Assembly: GCA_016125005.1 (NCBI GenBank)
Contig: WGMQ01000005.1
Coordinates: forward strand, 62,001-126,000
Origin: a bacterium
Lineage (GTDB): Bacteria; Sumerlaeota; Sumerlaeia; SLMS01
Direction of reading: 5' to 3'
Length of the DNA stretch: 64,000 nucleotides
The position numbers were made by a program, and so were the translations under genes. How positions within the stretch are numbered: the stretch's first letter is position 1; each line of letters opens with the position of its first letter. The notes under the pieces are model-generated. The model ran no database searches. It was not told the origin of the DNA and worked only from the letters and a program-made list of their open reading frames with translations. This document shows, piece by piece, positions 17,416 to 25,773 of the stretch.

Positions 17416-18738
17416 TCACCCGAGGATACACTTCGCAACGTGGGCAACGACTTCGCCCGCGGGGAGATTCTGCTGCTCGCGGGTCCGGAAGTTCTTCACG
17501 GCCACCTCGCCGTTGTCCCATTCCGTTCCGCCAACGATCACCACATAATCCACGTCCTTGTCACCGGCTTCCTTCAGCTGGCGACCAAGATTCTTTGCCG
17601 TGTACATGAACTCGGTGGAGATGGTGTGGCGACGAAGCCCTTCGGCAATCGCCATCGCATCGTACTTCACACCGGCGTCCATGTAGGCGACCAGCACGCG
17701 GGGCGGCGCCACGGGGGGCGCGATGATGCCTTGGGATTCAAGGGCCAGCAGCACGCGCTCGATGCCGGAACCGAAACCGATTCCCGGCGTTGAGCTGCCG
17801 CCGAGCTGCTCCACCAAACCATCGTAGCGACCACCGCCGCCGATCGTCTTGATGGCACCGTCCAGCGTCTGGCACTTCACCTCGAAGGCCGTCTTTGTAT
17901 AGTAGTCGAGCCCGCGCACCAGCTTCGGATCCAGCTCGAAGGGAATCCCGAGCTTCGTCAGCCCGCGCTTCACTTCCTCGAAGTGCTCCAAGCACTCGTC
18001 GCTCAGGTGATCCACCATCTTCGGCGCGTCGGCGAAAAGCTCCTGATCGCGCGGATCCTTGCTGTCGAGGCAGCGCATCGGGTTCGTGTAAAGGCGCGCC
18101 AGCGAGTCCTCGCTCATGCGGTCCTTGAACTGTTCGAGGAAGGCGATCAAGACCTCGCGATAACGGGGGCGGCACACCGCGTCGCCCACGGAGTTCAGGT
18201 GCACGGTGAGCTGCGTCAGCCCCAGCCGCTGGTAGAATCCCACCAGCATGGCGATCACTTCCACATCGGCGGAGGGGGCGGCTTCCTTGAAGATTTCCGC
18301 GCCGAGCTGCGTGTGCTGGCGATAGCGTCCCCGCTGGGGGCGCTCGCTGCGGAACATCGGCGCCATGTAGTAGAACTTCAACCCCGACTGCGACCGCGCC
18401 AGCCCGTGTTCCACCACCGCGCGGCAAACACCCGCGCTCCCCTCGGGACGCAGGCACAGGTCAAAACCCTCGCCCTCGTCCGCCGCCGTCGACGACCGCT
18501 TCACCAGGAACATTTCCTTGTTCACGATGTCGGAGGTCTCGCCGCTCGTGCGCTTGAAAAGCTCGATTTCCTCGATCACCGGCGTTTCGATGTAGCGATA
18601 GCCGTGCGCCTCGACCCAGGCGGCGAACTGCGACCGCACCCAAGTCCACTTGTCGGACTGATAGATGAACTGCTTCTGGCCGACAGGGAGGACGTCGCCC
18701 ATTCCGCGGACAGCCTGCACCTTGCGCTGCTGAGACAT
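17416..18738 (-). CDS. hisS: Histidyl-tRNA synthetase
   Basis: 440 aa from the ATG at 18738 (MSQQRKVQAVRGMGD). The ORF track adds 47 residues that run through the upstream terminator. Class II synthetase motifs are visible: motif 2 FRSERPQRGRYRQ, the histidine-specific signatures LVRGLDYYTKTAFEV and GGGGRYDGLVEQLGG, and motif 3 GIGFGSGIERVLL. A C-terminal anticodon-binding domain follows (VLVAYMDAG to AVKNFRTREQQ). It charges tRNA-His in the cytosol. It is separated from the tiny upstream gene by an intrinsic terminator, so it probably has its own promoter within 18739-18780. Confidence 0.96.
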   Translation of the reverse strand: MSQQRKVQAVRGMGDVLPVGQKQFIYQSDKWTWVRSQFAAWVEAHGYRYIETPVIEEIELFKRTSGETSDIVNKEMFLVKRSSTAADEGEGFDLCLRPEGSAGVCRAVVEHGLARSQSGLKFYYMAPMFRSERPQRGRYRQHTQLGAEIFKEAAPSADVEVIAMLVGFYQRLGLTQLTVHLNSVGDAVCRPRYREVLIAFLEQFKDRMSEDSLARLYTNPMRCLDSKDPRDQELFADAPKMVDHLSDECLEHFEEVKRGLTKLGIPFELDPKLVRGLDYYTKTAFEVKCQTLDGAIKTIGGGGRYDGLVEQLGGSSTPGIGFGSGIERVLLALESQGIIAPPVAPPRVLVAYMDAGVKYDAMAIAEGLRRHTISTEFMYTAKNLGRQLKEAGDKDVDYVVIVGGTEWDNGEVAVKNFRTREQQNLPAGEVVAHVAKCILG

Positions 18739-18780
18739 GACGAGAGTTCCTTTGCTGCAAAGGGTATAGGGAGGGGGGGA

Positions 18781-18811
18781 CAAAAGAAAACCCCGGCGGG
18801 TTGCGCCGGGG
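18781..18811 (-). terminator. Intrinsic terminator between the mS38-like gene and hisS
   Basis: Read on the minus strand it is CCCCGGCG, a 5-nt loop, CGCCGGGG, then TTTTCTTTTG. The 8-bp perfect stem followed by T-rich sequence is a classic terminator. It lies between the stop of the 29-aa gene and the hisS start. It could also serve as an attenuator for hisS, but no leader peptide or T-box features were seen. Confidence 0.8.
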
Positions 18812-18885
18812 AAAGCTTTTCCAGGAATGAACCGTGGAGGTCCTCCGGTCTGCGAAGGAGGGTTCCGTGGCCGGGCCACACCCGG

Positions 18886-18975
18886 TCAGCGCCGCTGGAA
18901 GCGGGTACGCTTGCGCAGCTTCTTGTACTTGTGCTTGCGGATTTTTTTCCGGCGCCACTTGATCACGCTACCCAT
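18886..18975 (-). CDS. Tiny basic AURKAIP1/COX24 (mS38-like) ribosome-associated protein
   Basis: 29 aa: begins MGSVIKWRRKKIRKHKYK and ends KRTRFQRR. This is the hallmark of the COX24_C/AURKAIP1 family, whose mitochondrial member mS38 is a small-ribosomal-subunit protein. Bacterial versions are short, extremely basic peptides. The ORF track buries it inside a 73-aa ORF. I choose the internal ATG at 18975 because the family begins there, and AAAGGAGG lies ~11 bases upstream. It ends before a strong terminator, so it is probably a monocistronic, well-expressed gene. Confidence 0.85.
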   Translation of the reverse strand: MGSVIKWRRKKIRKHKYKKLRKRTRFQRR

Positions 18976-19126
18976 CTGGACCGAAGCCTCCTTTCGAAAG
19001 GATCTCCCCACCCTGCGAGTCGGCGGGGAAAGGGCGGGTAGAAGACTCCCCTCCCAAACCCCGGGACAAGGGAAATCGACCAGCCGTGTTGGTCGTTTGC
19101 GGAACAAGGGTGCCTGCCCGGCTCCG

Positions 19127-19756
19127 TCAAGGAATGGGAAACCAGCCGCGGAGGATCGTCAGCAGGCGCTTGAAAGCCGGATCCTCGCAGTTCTTGAAGC
19201 TGGCCTGCTTGGCGATCTCCCCGTAGTACGAGGCGGATTTCCGAGGCTTCCCTTTCTGCACCAAGGCCGCTTCCATTGCTTCTTTTGGCGGTTCCCATTT
19301 GCCTCGGGAATTCTGCCGGAAGCCCTTCTCCCGCAGGAAACCGGCAAGCGCCTGCTCCTCCCCATTCCAGCCAAGAACTTTGACGACAACAGGGGATGGC
19401 GACCAGACCCAACTTTCCAGTTCTGGCTCGATCACCACACACTCGATCCGCTCAGGGTCCCACCCAGCCGCGATATTGGCGCGGCGGACCTTTTCTTCCA
19501 TCTCCGGGATTTCACTCGGTGACGCGGCACCGGAGCCGTCGCGGTCGAACACCACGATGCCATAGCTGACGCGCCCAAGAAAGGACTGCATCAGACCTGC
19601 CGACTTACCGTAACAGCCCGAGTCGTGATTGTTGTGCTTGATGATTCGATAGGCGATGGAGCGGATCCCGAGTGCCTGATGACGCGCAAGCAATGCCTCA
19701 AGGGCCCGCCGTTGATCGTCATCCGCGACAAGCACCCCGAGGTCCAGTTCCATCAA
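19127..19756 (-). CDS. Small protein paired with an AAA ATPase (TOPRIM/DUF4276-like?)
   Basis: 209 aa. It begins MMELDLGVLVADDDQRRALE. It contains 'VVFDRDGSGA' and 'CVVIEPELESWVWS', an acidic pattern resembling the TOPRIM-like DUF4276 proteins that accompany AAA_21 ATPases (glutamate near the start of a strand, then DxD, then E-x-E-x-W). A lysine-rich C-terminal region follows. The start codon overlaps the ATPase stop by four bases, so the two are translated together. Such ATPase plus small-nuclease-like pairs are common in phage defence and DNA repair. The family placement is tentative, and it needs a profile search to confirm. Confidence 0.6.
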   Translation of the reverse strand: MMELDLGVLVADDDQRRALEALLARHQALGIRSIAYRIIKHNNHDSGCYGKSAGLMQSFLGRVSYGIVVFDRDGSGAASPSEIPEMEEKVRRANIAAGWDPERIECVVIEPELESWVWSPSPVVVKVLGWNGEEQALAGFLREKGFRQNSRGKWEPPKEAMEAALVQKGKPRKSASYYGEIAKQASFKNCEDPAFKRLLTILRGWFPIP

Positions 19757-20955
19757 CTCAGGACCCCGCTCGCGAGCAAGTCCCCCAAATCAGCCATGCG
19801 CTTCCAATTCCGGAGTGCCGGGTGTTGGTCACCCCGGATCACCTGCGTGGCACCGTCCTCATCACGCGAGAAGCACAGCAGCTCGGATGGCTCCATCATG
19901 TTGAGGATCACAGGTGAATGCGTCGCGACCAGAATCTGCGCCGTTGCCACCGAACGCAGCGACTGGCACATGGTCTCGATGGCGGCGGGGTGGATGCCTG
20001 TTTCCGGTTCCTCGATCATATAGACGCCCGTCAGTCCCGGTATATACGCGAGGGAGGTCAGCGCCAGCAGGCGCAGCGTGCCATCGGAGGTCATCCACGA
20101 GGGCACTTCGACGCCCGAGTCGTATTTCATCATGAGGTACTTGTAGCGGTCTTCGGGACGTTCCACCACGCGGATGTCGGCAAGGTCCGGCAGGGCTGTG
20201 CGCAGGTGCGCGATCCAGTCGGCGAAGGCGGCGGGGTTCGATTGCTTGAAGGCATCGATGACATAGGCAAGGTTGCTTCCATCTGAACTGAGCCGGTTCC
20301 GGGATTTGTCCTCTGATCCGCGCGCGAGTCCTCTTGAATCCAAATTGATGGTCGTCATCAAGTGACACAGGCTTTCACGTAGTTCTGTCAAGAGTACGAA
20401 AGCGTCGTCTTTTTCTGAAAGTACCGGCACTTGATCCAGAACAGACTTTGCACGGTAGGTCATGCCACCGTACACACCTTTCTCTTGTTGCCCGTATGGA
20501 TCGCGGACGTAAAATTTTCCGTCCTCGGTCCGGTTGGCGATGAACTCCACGCGCCCGCTTTCCTCGACAAAATCCAAAGTTTCCGAAATCAGGCGCAATG
20601 CCTGAGCCGGATCGAGCCCCACGCGGGCTGAGTAGCGGACGATCGGGGTCTTCAGTGAGTCGGGAACGGCATGGGTAAAGAGCCCCAAACGCGGATCTAC
20701 GCTAAGCAGGTCAACATCGACCAGAATCTCGAAGTTGTTCCCCTGCCGCCCCCAGACCAGATCGTGGAAATTCCAACTGCGATCAGACACAGCGATATTC
20801 GCATCATGGCGCACCATCGTCCCAAGAAACGCCAGCGCGTCCATCAGCGTCGACTTGCCGGATGCGTTCGGTCCCACGAGGACTTGGAAGCGGTCGAGCT
20901 TCACGTCCACGTGGCGCAGGCAGCGGTAGTTCTTGATCTCGATCCGACGAATCAT
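19753..20955 (-). CDS. AAA family ATPase, RecF/SMC-like (AAA_21)
   Basis: 400 aa. The N-terminus MIRRIEIKNYRCLRHVDVKL with LVGPNASGKSTLMDALAF is the RecF/OLD-type Walker A region. The C-terminus carries Walker B in VYMIEEPETGIHPAAIE and the H-loop LVATHSPVILNMMEP. No coiled-coil arm of SMC length and no fused TOPRIM is present. The partner small protein downstream may supply the effector. This is a DNA- or nucleotide-sensing ATPase of the kind seen in OLD, Septu, Gabija and methylation-associated defence systems, as well as repair. No transposase, integrase or restriction gene is adjacent, so a defence role is inference only. Confidence 0.8.
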   Translation of the reverse strand: MIRRIEIKNYRCLRHVDVKLDRFQVLVGPNASGKSTLMDALAFLGTMVRHDANIAVSDRSWNFHDLVWGRQGNNFEILVDVDLLSVDPRLGLFTHAVPDSLKTPIVRYSARVGLDPAQALRLISETLDFVEESGRVEFIANRTEDGKFYVRDPYGQQEKGVYGGMTYRAKSVLDQVPVLSEKDDAFVLLTELRESLCHLMTTINLDSRGLARGSEDKSRNRLSSDGSNLAYVIDAFKQSNPAAFADWIAHLRTALPDLADIRVVERPEDRYKYLMMKYDSGVEVPSWMTSDGTLRLLALTSLAYIPGLTGVYMIEEPETGIHPAAIETMCQSLRSVATAQILVATHSPVILNMMEPSELLCFSRDEDGATQVIRGDQHPALRNWKRMADLGDLLASGVLS

Positions 20956-21033
20956 CTGGCGAAGCCTCCGGGGCTCAGGACGACCGCACAGTATCCATGT
21001 CGCTACCGCCTGCCAAGGGCCAACCGTTGGTCG

Positions 21034-21594
21034 TCACTTCGTCATCAGCTCTCCGAATGCCCAGTTGCAGAGGATCACGCTGGCGGCGAGGCCGGCGAAG
21101 TCGCCGATCAGGCCCGCGGCGACTGCGTGGCGTGTCTTGCGCAGGTTCACCGATCCGAAGTACACTGTTAGCACGTAGAAGGTGGTTTCCGTGGACCCCA
21201 TCATGACGGACGCCATCAGGCCCGCGTAGCTGTCGGGGCCGGAGGTCAGGAAGATGCTGTTCATCACGCCCAGCGCGCCGCTTCCCGACAGGGGGCGGAT
21301 CAGGGCCATCGGCAGCAGTTCCGCCGGCATCCCGACGTAGTTCGTGATCGGGCCCAGGAGCCGGTTGAAGATGTCCATCGCCGTGACGTCGCGGAACATG
21401 CCGATGGCGACCAGGATCGCCACCAGATACGGCATGATGCGGACGGCGACGTCGAAGCCTTCCTTGGCGCCTTCGACGAAGGCCTCATATACCTTCACGC
21501 CACGGAACAGGGCGTAGACTGGGATCACAAAGATCAGCGCGGGGACGGCCCAGTCTGAGAATACTTGCAGGAATTTGGTGAGCATTTCCATCAT
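21034..21594 (-). CDS. spmB: SpmB-like membrane protein (nucleoside-recognition/Gate domain)
   Basis: 186 aa with about four to five membrane segments. Family signatures are FVIPVYALFRGVKVYEAFVEGAKEG, ALIRPLSGSGALGVM and MMGSTETTFYVLTVYFG, the last being the hallmark of the SpmB half of the SpmA/SpmB pair. In Bacillus these affect spore core dehydration. In non-sporulating Gram-negative bacteria the pair is widespread with unknown function, probably as a transporter of the Gate superfamily. It follows spmA by two bases. Confidence 0.92.
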   Translation of the reverse strand: MMEMLTKFLQVFSDWAVPALIFVIPVYALFRGVKVYEAFVEGAKEGFDVAVRIMPYLVAILVAIGMFRDVTAMDIFNRLLGPITNYVGMPAELLPMALIRPLSGSGALGVMNSIFLTSGPDSYAGLMASVMMGSTETTFYVLTVYFGSVNLRKTRHAVAAGLIGDFAGLAASVILCNWAFGELMTK

Positions 21595-21596
21595 GA

Positions 21597-22712
21597 TCAG
21601 GACTTGGCCTCCGCGGTGGTGTCGGTCTCACGCATTTGTGGCGGAAGCGGGATCTTGAAGATGGGCAGGCGCTCGAGAATCTTGCAGGCAAGCACCGCGA
21701 AGAACGTCGAGCAGAGCGTGGCGGCCAGCATGATCGGCCAGAACTTCATCAGTTCCACCGAACCGGCGGCGGCGCGATAGCCAATGATCGACGGCGTGAT
21801 GATCGTGACGCTGGAGGTGTTGATCGCCAGCAGCATGCACTGGGCGTTCGACGCGTATTCCTTGTGCTCGTTGATGGCCTGCAATTCGGCCATGGCCTTG
21901 AGTCCGAGCGGCGTGGCGGCGTTGCCGAGGCCGAGCATGTTCGCGGCCACGTTCATCACGATGGCGCCCATTGCCTCGCCATCGGGGGGAATGTCCGGGA
22001 AGAGGAACTTCATGATCGGGCGGAGCATCCGCGCCAGCAACTGCACCAGACCCGCCTGCTCAGCAACACGCATAAGGCCGAGCCAGAACATGATGACGCC
22101 GATCAGGCTGATGGCCAGTTCGATGGCTTTCTCCGCCCAGCTCGTCGCCGAGTGTGTGAGCACTCCCATCCAGTTCGGTGCCTTGACGGAGTCGCCAACC
22201 TTGGACTTCTCTGGGAAAATCAGATTCACATCGTCGACCTGGAAGGTTCCCGATGTCGGCTCGCTGTTGGCCTTTCGGATCACAGCGATTGCCGTAAGGG
22301 TCATCGGGTAGGACGACTTGGCGGTGGGGTTCTCGGGAGCAGGGGTCAGCGTGGCCAGGTCGATGGAAGCGTCCACCCAAGCGTCGCCGGCGCCCAGTGT
22401 CCCCGAGGCATCCCCGTAGAAAACATCACCCGCTTCCGTCGTGAAGACGCCCTGAAGACGGTGGCCGCTGTTGTCTCCCCTTACCTTGATCGCGAGCTTG
22501 CTTGGGGTATCCTTCGCGGGCTTGGGAACGGTGACACCGACGGGGATTTCCTGACGGCGACCTTCGCCGAAGGAGTACTCGATGGATTTGTCCTGAAGAT
22601 CACCGATCACCAGGGGGGCGGGTGTCGTGGTAGTCGGCACCTTGCTGACGTCGAGCCAGGCGCCGTACCCGATGGCCAGCACCACCAGGCCGATCCAGAC
22701 GTAGTTAATCAC
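21597..22712 (-). CDS. spmA: SpmA-like membrane protein with a large inserted extracytoplasmic domain
   Basis: 371 aa from the GTG at 22712, preceded by GGAGA eight bases upstream; the ORF track uses a farther GTG. The first helix (INYVWIGLVVLAIGYGAW) and the C-terminal Gate helices (LISLIGVIMFWLGLMRVAEQAG, NMLGLGNAATPLGLKAM, TSSVTIITPSIIGYR) are standard SpmA. Between them lie ~160 residues of soluble, beta-rich sequence (roughly residues 25-190; e.g. 'HRLQGVFTTEAGDVFYG', 'TSGTFQVDDVNLIFP'). This looks like a carbohydrate-binding-type sandwich facing outward. A standard SpmA is only ~200 aa. It is in an operon with spmB. Confidence 0.88.
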   Translation of the reverse strand: MINYVWIGLVVLAIGYGAWLDVSKVPTTTTPAPLVIGDLQDKSIEYSFGEGRRQEIPVGVTVPKPAKDTPSKLAIKVRGDNSGHRLQGVFTTEAGDVFYGDASGTLGAGDAWVDASIDLATLTPAPENPTAKSSYPMTLTAIAVIRKANSEPTSGTFQVDDVNLIFPEKSKVGDSVKAPNWMGVLTHSATSWAEKAIELAISLIGVIMFWLGLMRVAEQAGLVQLLARMLRPIMKFLFPDIPPDGEAMGAIVMNVAANMLGLGNAATPLGLKAMAELQAINEHKEYASNAQCMLLAINTSSVTIITPSIIGYRAAAGSVELMKFWPIMLAATLCSTFFAVLACKILERLPIFKIPLPPQMRETDTTAEAKS

Positions 22713-22814
22713 AGTAGCATCTCCGTGCCCTGGAAATTGCGTCACGAAGGCGTGAGCCCAAACGGCACTCTTTTTCGTGATGATCTGTCAATTCTTCCGT
22801 CCCGAAAGGGAGCG

Positions 22815-24293
22815 TCAAGGCGGACTTGCCGGTTCGTGGATCCAGAGGCGGCACCACCACGAGTCGTAGGCCTCAACGGGGCGGTAGGATCGCGCGACGG
22901 CCTCGCGCATTTCCGGTGTCCAGCCCGGCGTCGGCTGCGAGCCGTCCATTGGCTGCGTGGTCACGATCAGGCGGAAGCGGTGGGCGGCGATGTCGGCCAG
23001 AAACGGGGCCGGGTCCCAGCGGCCCTCCGCCGCGAGCTGCTGCATGATGAACGGCTGGTAGAGCACCGGCTTGTCCGCGCGGATGGCGTAGATGGGAAGT
23101 TCGCTCAGCACGTCGCCGTCGGTGCCGACAAGACGAGCCCAGAGGGCCGTATCTCCCGGTTGCTCGACGGGCACCGCGTGGATTGCGACGCGCCGCACGG
23201 GATGCCACTGGAGTCCCGCGCCGACGAGCAACGCCACCACGCACGCCACTTGTAGAGCGCGCCAAGGACGAGAGGCATCCGCAGGGAGCGGCATGGCCGC
23301 GGCCAGCACCGCCACGACCGCGACGGCCACGTCCAGCTCCAGCAGGTAGTTGGCCGCGGAACCCGCCTTTGCCAATTGTATATACGATAGCGAATTGAGC
23401 AGCAGCCACATGCCGAACGCCAGGGCAGTGGGCTGTTCCAGGCGCGCGCGCCACAGGATGGCCAGACCCAGCACCGCGACAGCCAGCTTCTCGCCGCTGA
23501 ACCGACCCAGGTGACCTGCCCAGGTCCAGAGCTTCCCCCACTCCATCACGTTCGCGTTGAAGGTCACCGTATGGCGCCAGAACTCGCCACCGGTCAGCCA
23601 TTGCAGGATGCCCAGCACAATCAGCCCCGCCACGGCGAGGCCGCAGGCAAGCGCCAGCGCCGCGCGGCGACGGCCCTGCCAGACGAGCAGTGCGATTCCC
23701 GCGACGGGCGCCAGTATCTGCGTCTGCTTTGTATAGACAGCCAGGAGGAACAGCGCTGCCGCCACGGCGAGCCGCCACTTTCGTGTGCCGCCGGTCAGCA
23801 CCACCAACCCGCCAAGCCCCAGCGCGATCGCCGGGATGTCGACACGCGTATAGACAATCCAGTCGTTCCAGTCCCAGGTGACCAGAAAGAGCATCGGCGC
23901 CAGCAGCGCCGGCGCGACTCGGCCTGTCTCGCGCCACACGATCCACGCTGCCATGAGGGCGATGGAAACCGCCGCCAGCAAAACCAGCAGCCGCCCCTGC
24001 CAAAGGCCCGGCGAGCCAGTCGCCAGCAGTGCTGTATAGACGGCGGGATAGACCGGCGGATAGTTCCCCACTGTGTAGGGATAGCCGTCTAAGTCCGGAT
24101 AGATCGTGCGGCCGGCTTTCAGCTCCAACGCCTGTTGAAGCAGGAATCCCTCCTCGCGATCAAGCTGCCACGGATAGTGGCCGATCACCGCGATGGACCG
24201 CTGGATCGGGGCCAGCGCCGGAATGAATAGCAGCAGCACCGCCAGGACGAAGAGCGCCGTCGTCCACGGATGCCGCAGGTCCGCCGGTCTCAT
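22815..24293 (-). CDS. Polytopic GT-C type glycosyltransferase (ArnT/PMT-like)
   Basis: 492 aa with ~10 hydrophobic helices and a C-terminal soluble domain of about 130 residues. The first periplasmic loop carries PWQLDREEGFLLQQALEL, with acidic residues in the place used by GT-C enzymes to bind a polyprenyl-phosphate sugar, followed by VGNYPPVYPAVY. It would transfer a sugar from a lipid carrier to a glycan or protein on the outer side of the membrane. The start overlaps the stop of the family 9 glycosyltransferase by four bases, so both probably serve one cell-envelope pathway. Two GTATAGAC copies and a third within 0.3 kb, plus a GTATATAC, lie inside this gene. Confidence 0.82.
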   Translation of the reverse strand: MRPADLRHPWTTALFVLAVLLLFIPALAPIQRSIAVIGHYPWQLDREEGFLLQQALELKAGRTIYPDLDGYPYTVGNYPPVYPAVYTALLATGSPGLWQGRLLVLLAAVSIALMAAWIVWRETGRVAPALLAPMLFLVTWDWNDWIVYTRVDIPAIALGLGGLVVLTGGTRKWRLAVAAALFLLAVYTKQTQILAPVAGIALLVWQGRRRAALALACGLAVAGLIVLGILQWLTGGEFWRHTVTFNANVMEWGKLWTWAGHLGRFSGEKLAVAVLGLAILWRARLEQPTALAFGMWLLLNSLSYIQLAKAGSAANYLLELDVAVAVVAVLAAAMPLPADASRPWRALQVACVVALLVGAGLQWHPVRRVAIHAVPVEQPGDTALWARLVGTDGDVLSELPIYAIRADKPVLYQPFIMQQLAAEGRWDPAPFLADIAAHRFRLIVTTQPMDGSQPTPGWTPEMREAVARSYRPVEAYDSWWCRLWIHEPASPP

Positions 24294-25441
24294 CCGAGCA
24301 CGCGCTCGACCGCCGCGAAGACCGTCTCCGCAGTCATCGCTTCAAGGCAGAAGGTCGGCTTGGGGCACCGCTTCAGGTAGCAGGGCGCGCAGGGGAAATC
24401 CGTCACGATCTTCTCGCCGAGGCCGTAGAGGTCCACCTCCTGATGACAGGTGGGACCGAACCAGGTGACGATCGGGCGAGCCAGCGCGATGGCGACGTGC
24501 ATCGCCAGCGAATCGGCGCTCAGCACCGCGTCGAGCCGCTCGACGAAACCGAAGAAGCCCTCCAGCGAGTTGTCGGTCCCCGAGTCGAAAACCTGCCGCC
24601 CGACCAGCGAACCGGCCCGCGCCATCAGCTCGCGATGGAGCGCCGCCTCGCGCTTGCCGCCTAGCAGCACGACGCGCCATTCGGGGTGCTTTTCCACCAG
24701 CGCCAGGAACTCGGCCATGCGCCCGGTGGTCCAGCCCTTGGTGGCGAACACCGGACCGCATCCGGTATTAAGGCCGATCACCTTGGTGCCCGCGGGAAGC
24801 GGCTCTGCACCGAAAAGCTTCGTCCAGAGCGCCGCCGCCTCGCGACGACCCTCGTCGCTCACCGTCAGCGTGTAGCGCTCGCCCTCGTAGGGGAGCTCGG
24901 CCACCTCGCTCACGATCTGCGGCATCGACTTCTGATTTACGGTAAACTTGAGCGGATCGGACAGGCCGAGCCGCAGCGCGTACATGGCCGCCTCGTTCCA
25001 AACCGTGATCGTGTTGTAGGCCGTGGGGGCGAAACCCTGGCGGCGGTCCGCATCCAGGCGCGCGGAGAGCGCCACCGCGTGCGCGTCCTTGTCGAGGCAG
25101 ATGAGGCGCGAAAAGCGGCGACCTTCGAGCGCGGCGATTCCCGCCGGGCTGAAGGTGCGGATTTCGTCAACCAGCGGATCGCGGGCGATGGCCTCGCTTC
25201 CCGCCTCAGTCAGCCAAACGATCCACGACGTCGGGTGCTCGCGCTTGAGCGCCGGCAGGATCGCCTTCGTCCGGAGCACATCCCCCATCGCCCCCAGCTT
25301 GATGATGAGGATCTGCTCGCCGCGCGGTTGATAATGCGTGCAGGAGGGGCAGCCGTCGTGCTTGTTGCAGGGCTTGTAGCCGCTGAAGTAGCGACAATCG
25401 GTGCGGAGCTCGGACAGGGCGATCGTGGCAAATGTTGTCAT
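24290..25441 (-). CDS. Family 9 glycosyltransferase (heptosyltransferase-like) with cysteine-rich ends
   Basis: 383 aa. The GT9 core is clear: ILIIKLGAMGDVLRTKAILPAL at the start, IGLNTGCGPVFATKGW for donor binding, and SADSLAMHVAIALARPIVTWFGPT near the C-terminus. These enzymes add ADP-heptose or related sugars to lipopolysaccharide core. Unusually, an N-terminal extension holds four cysteines (CRYFSGYKPCNKHDGCPSC), and the C-terminus carries CAPCYLKRCPKPTFC. The C-terminal set is common in some GT9 branches. The N-terminal set looks like a small metal-binding knuckle. It is the first gene of a run with the GT-C enzyme and possibly spmA/B. Confidence 0.88.
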   Translation of the reverse strand: MTTFATIALSELRTDCRYFSGYKPCNKHDGCPSCTHYQPRGEQILIIKLGAMGDVLRTKAILPALKREHPTSWIVWLTEAGSEAIARDPLVDEIRTFSPAGIAALEGRRFSRLICLDKDAHAVALSARLDADRRQGFAPTAYNTITVWNEAAMYALRLGLSDPLKFTVNQKSMPQIVSEVAELPYEGERYTLTVSDEGRREAAALWTKLFGAEPLPAGTKVIGLNTGCGPVFATKGWTTGRMAEFLALVEKHPEWRVVLLGGKREAALHRELMARAGSLVGRQVFDSGTDNSLEGFFGFVERLDAVLSADSLAMHVAIALARPIVTWFGPTCHQEVDLYGLGEKIVTDFPCAPCYLKRCPKPTFCLEAMTAETVFAAVERVLG

Positions 25442-25773
25442 GGCGTGGGGGGCGACGGACGAAGCTCCTCGGGGTTAGGCAAGGGCCTCCAAGCTGACCA
25501 CCGGGAAGGGAAACGCAATGGGGGATTCGCCGCAGGAGGTCGTAAAGGTCCGGATCCTTCGTTGGCCTGCGGTCGGTGGGCTCTGTCATGTATGTTGAAT
25601 ACACTCCGTCGCCCACCGCCTTGGCCGCCTCGGCTGCGAACCTTTACGCCTCTCCTGAGTGATTCTCAGGAGTTGCTCCGATTCGCCGCCGCCGCCGAAA
25701 GAACTCCTTGTCACGCTCGACCAATTTCCCAAGTCTTCGACCTTATTTGACTAAACGTCCAAAGGTTATTTCT
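25442..25773. other. Divergent intergenic region with nested inverted repeats
   Basis: This 332-base gap lies between the GT9 gene (-) and the dipeptidase (+). It holds an outer 9-bp inverted repeat CGTAAAGGT (25541-25549) / ACCTTTACG (25640-25648), an inner 8-bp pair CGGTGGGC (25574-25581) / GCCCACCG (25611-25618), and an adjacent hairpin CTCCTGAG / CTCAGGAG (25652-25672). Together they could fold a ~130-nt branched RNA in the 5' leader of the dipeptidase. It matches no riboswitch that I recognise. A short reading frame on the minus strand (MTEPTDRRPTKDPDLYDLL) is not supported by a good ribosome-binding site. Confidence 0.45.

Noticed and set aside
25206-25616. 136-aa minus-strand ORF in the GT9 leader (MTEPTDRRPTKDPDLYDLL)
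   Set aside because: It runs out of frame into the GT9 gene, lacks a well-spaced ribosome-binding site, and overlaps the inverted repeats.
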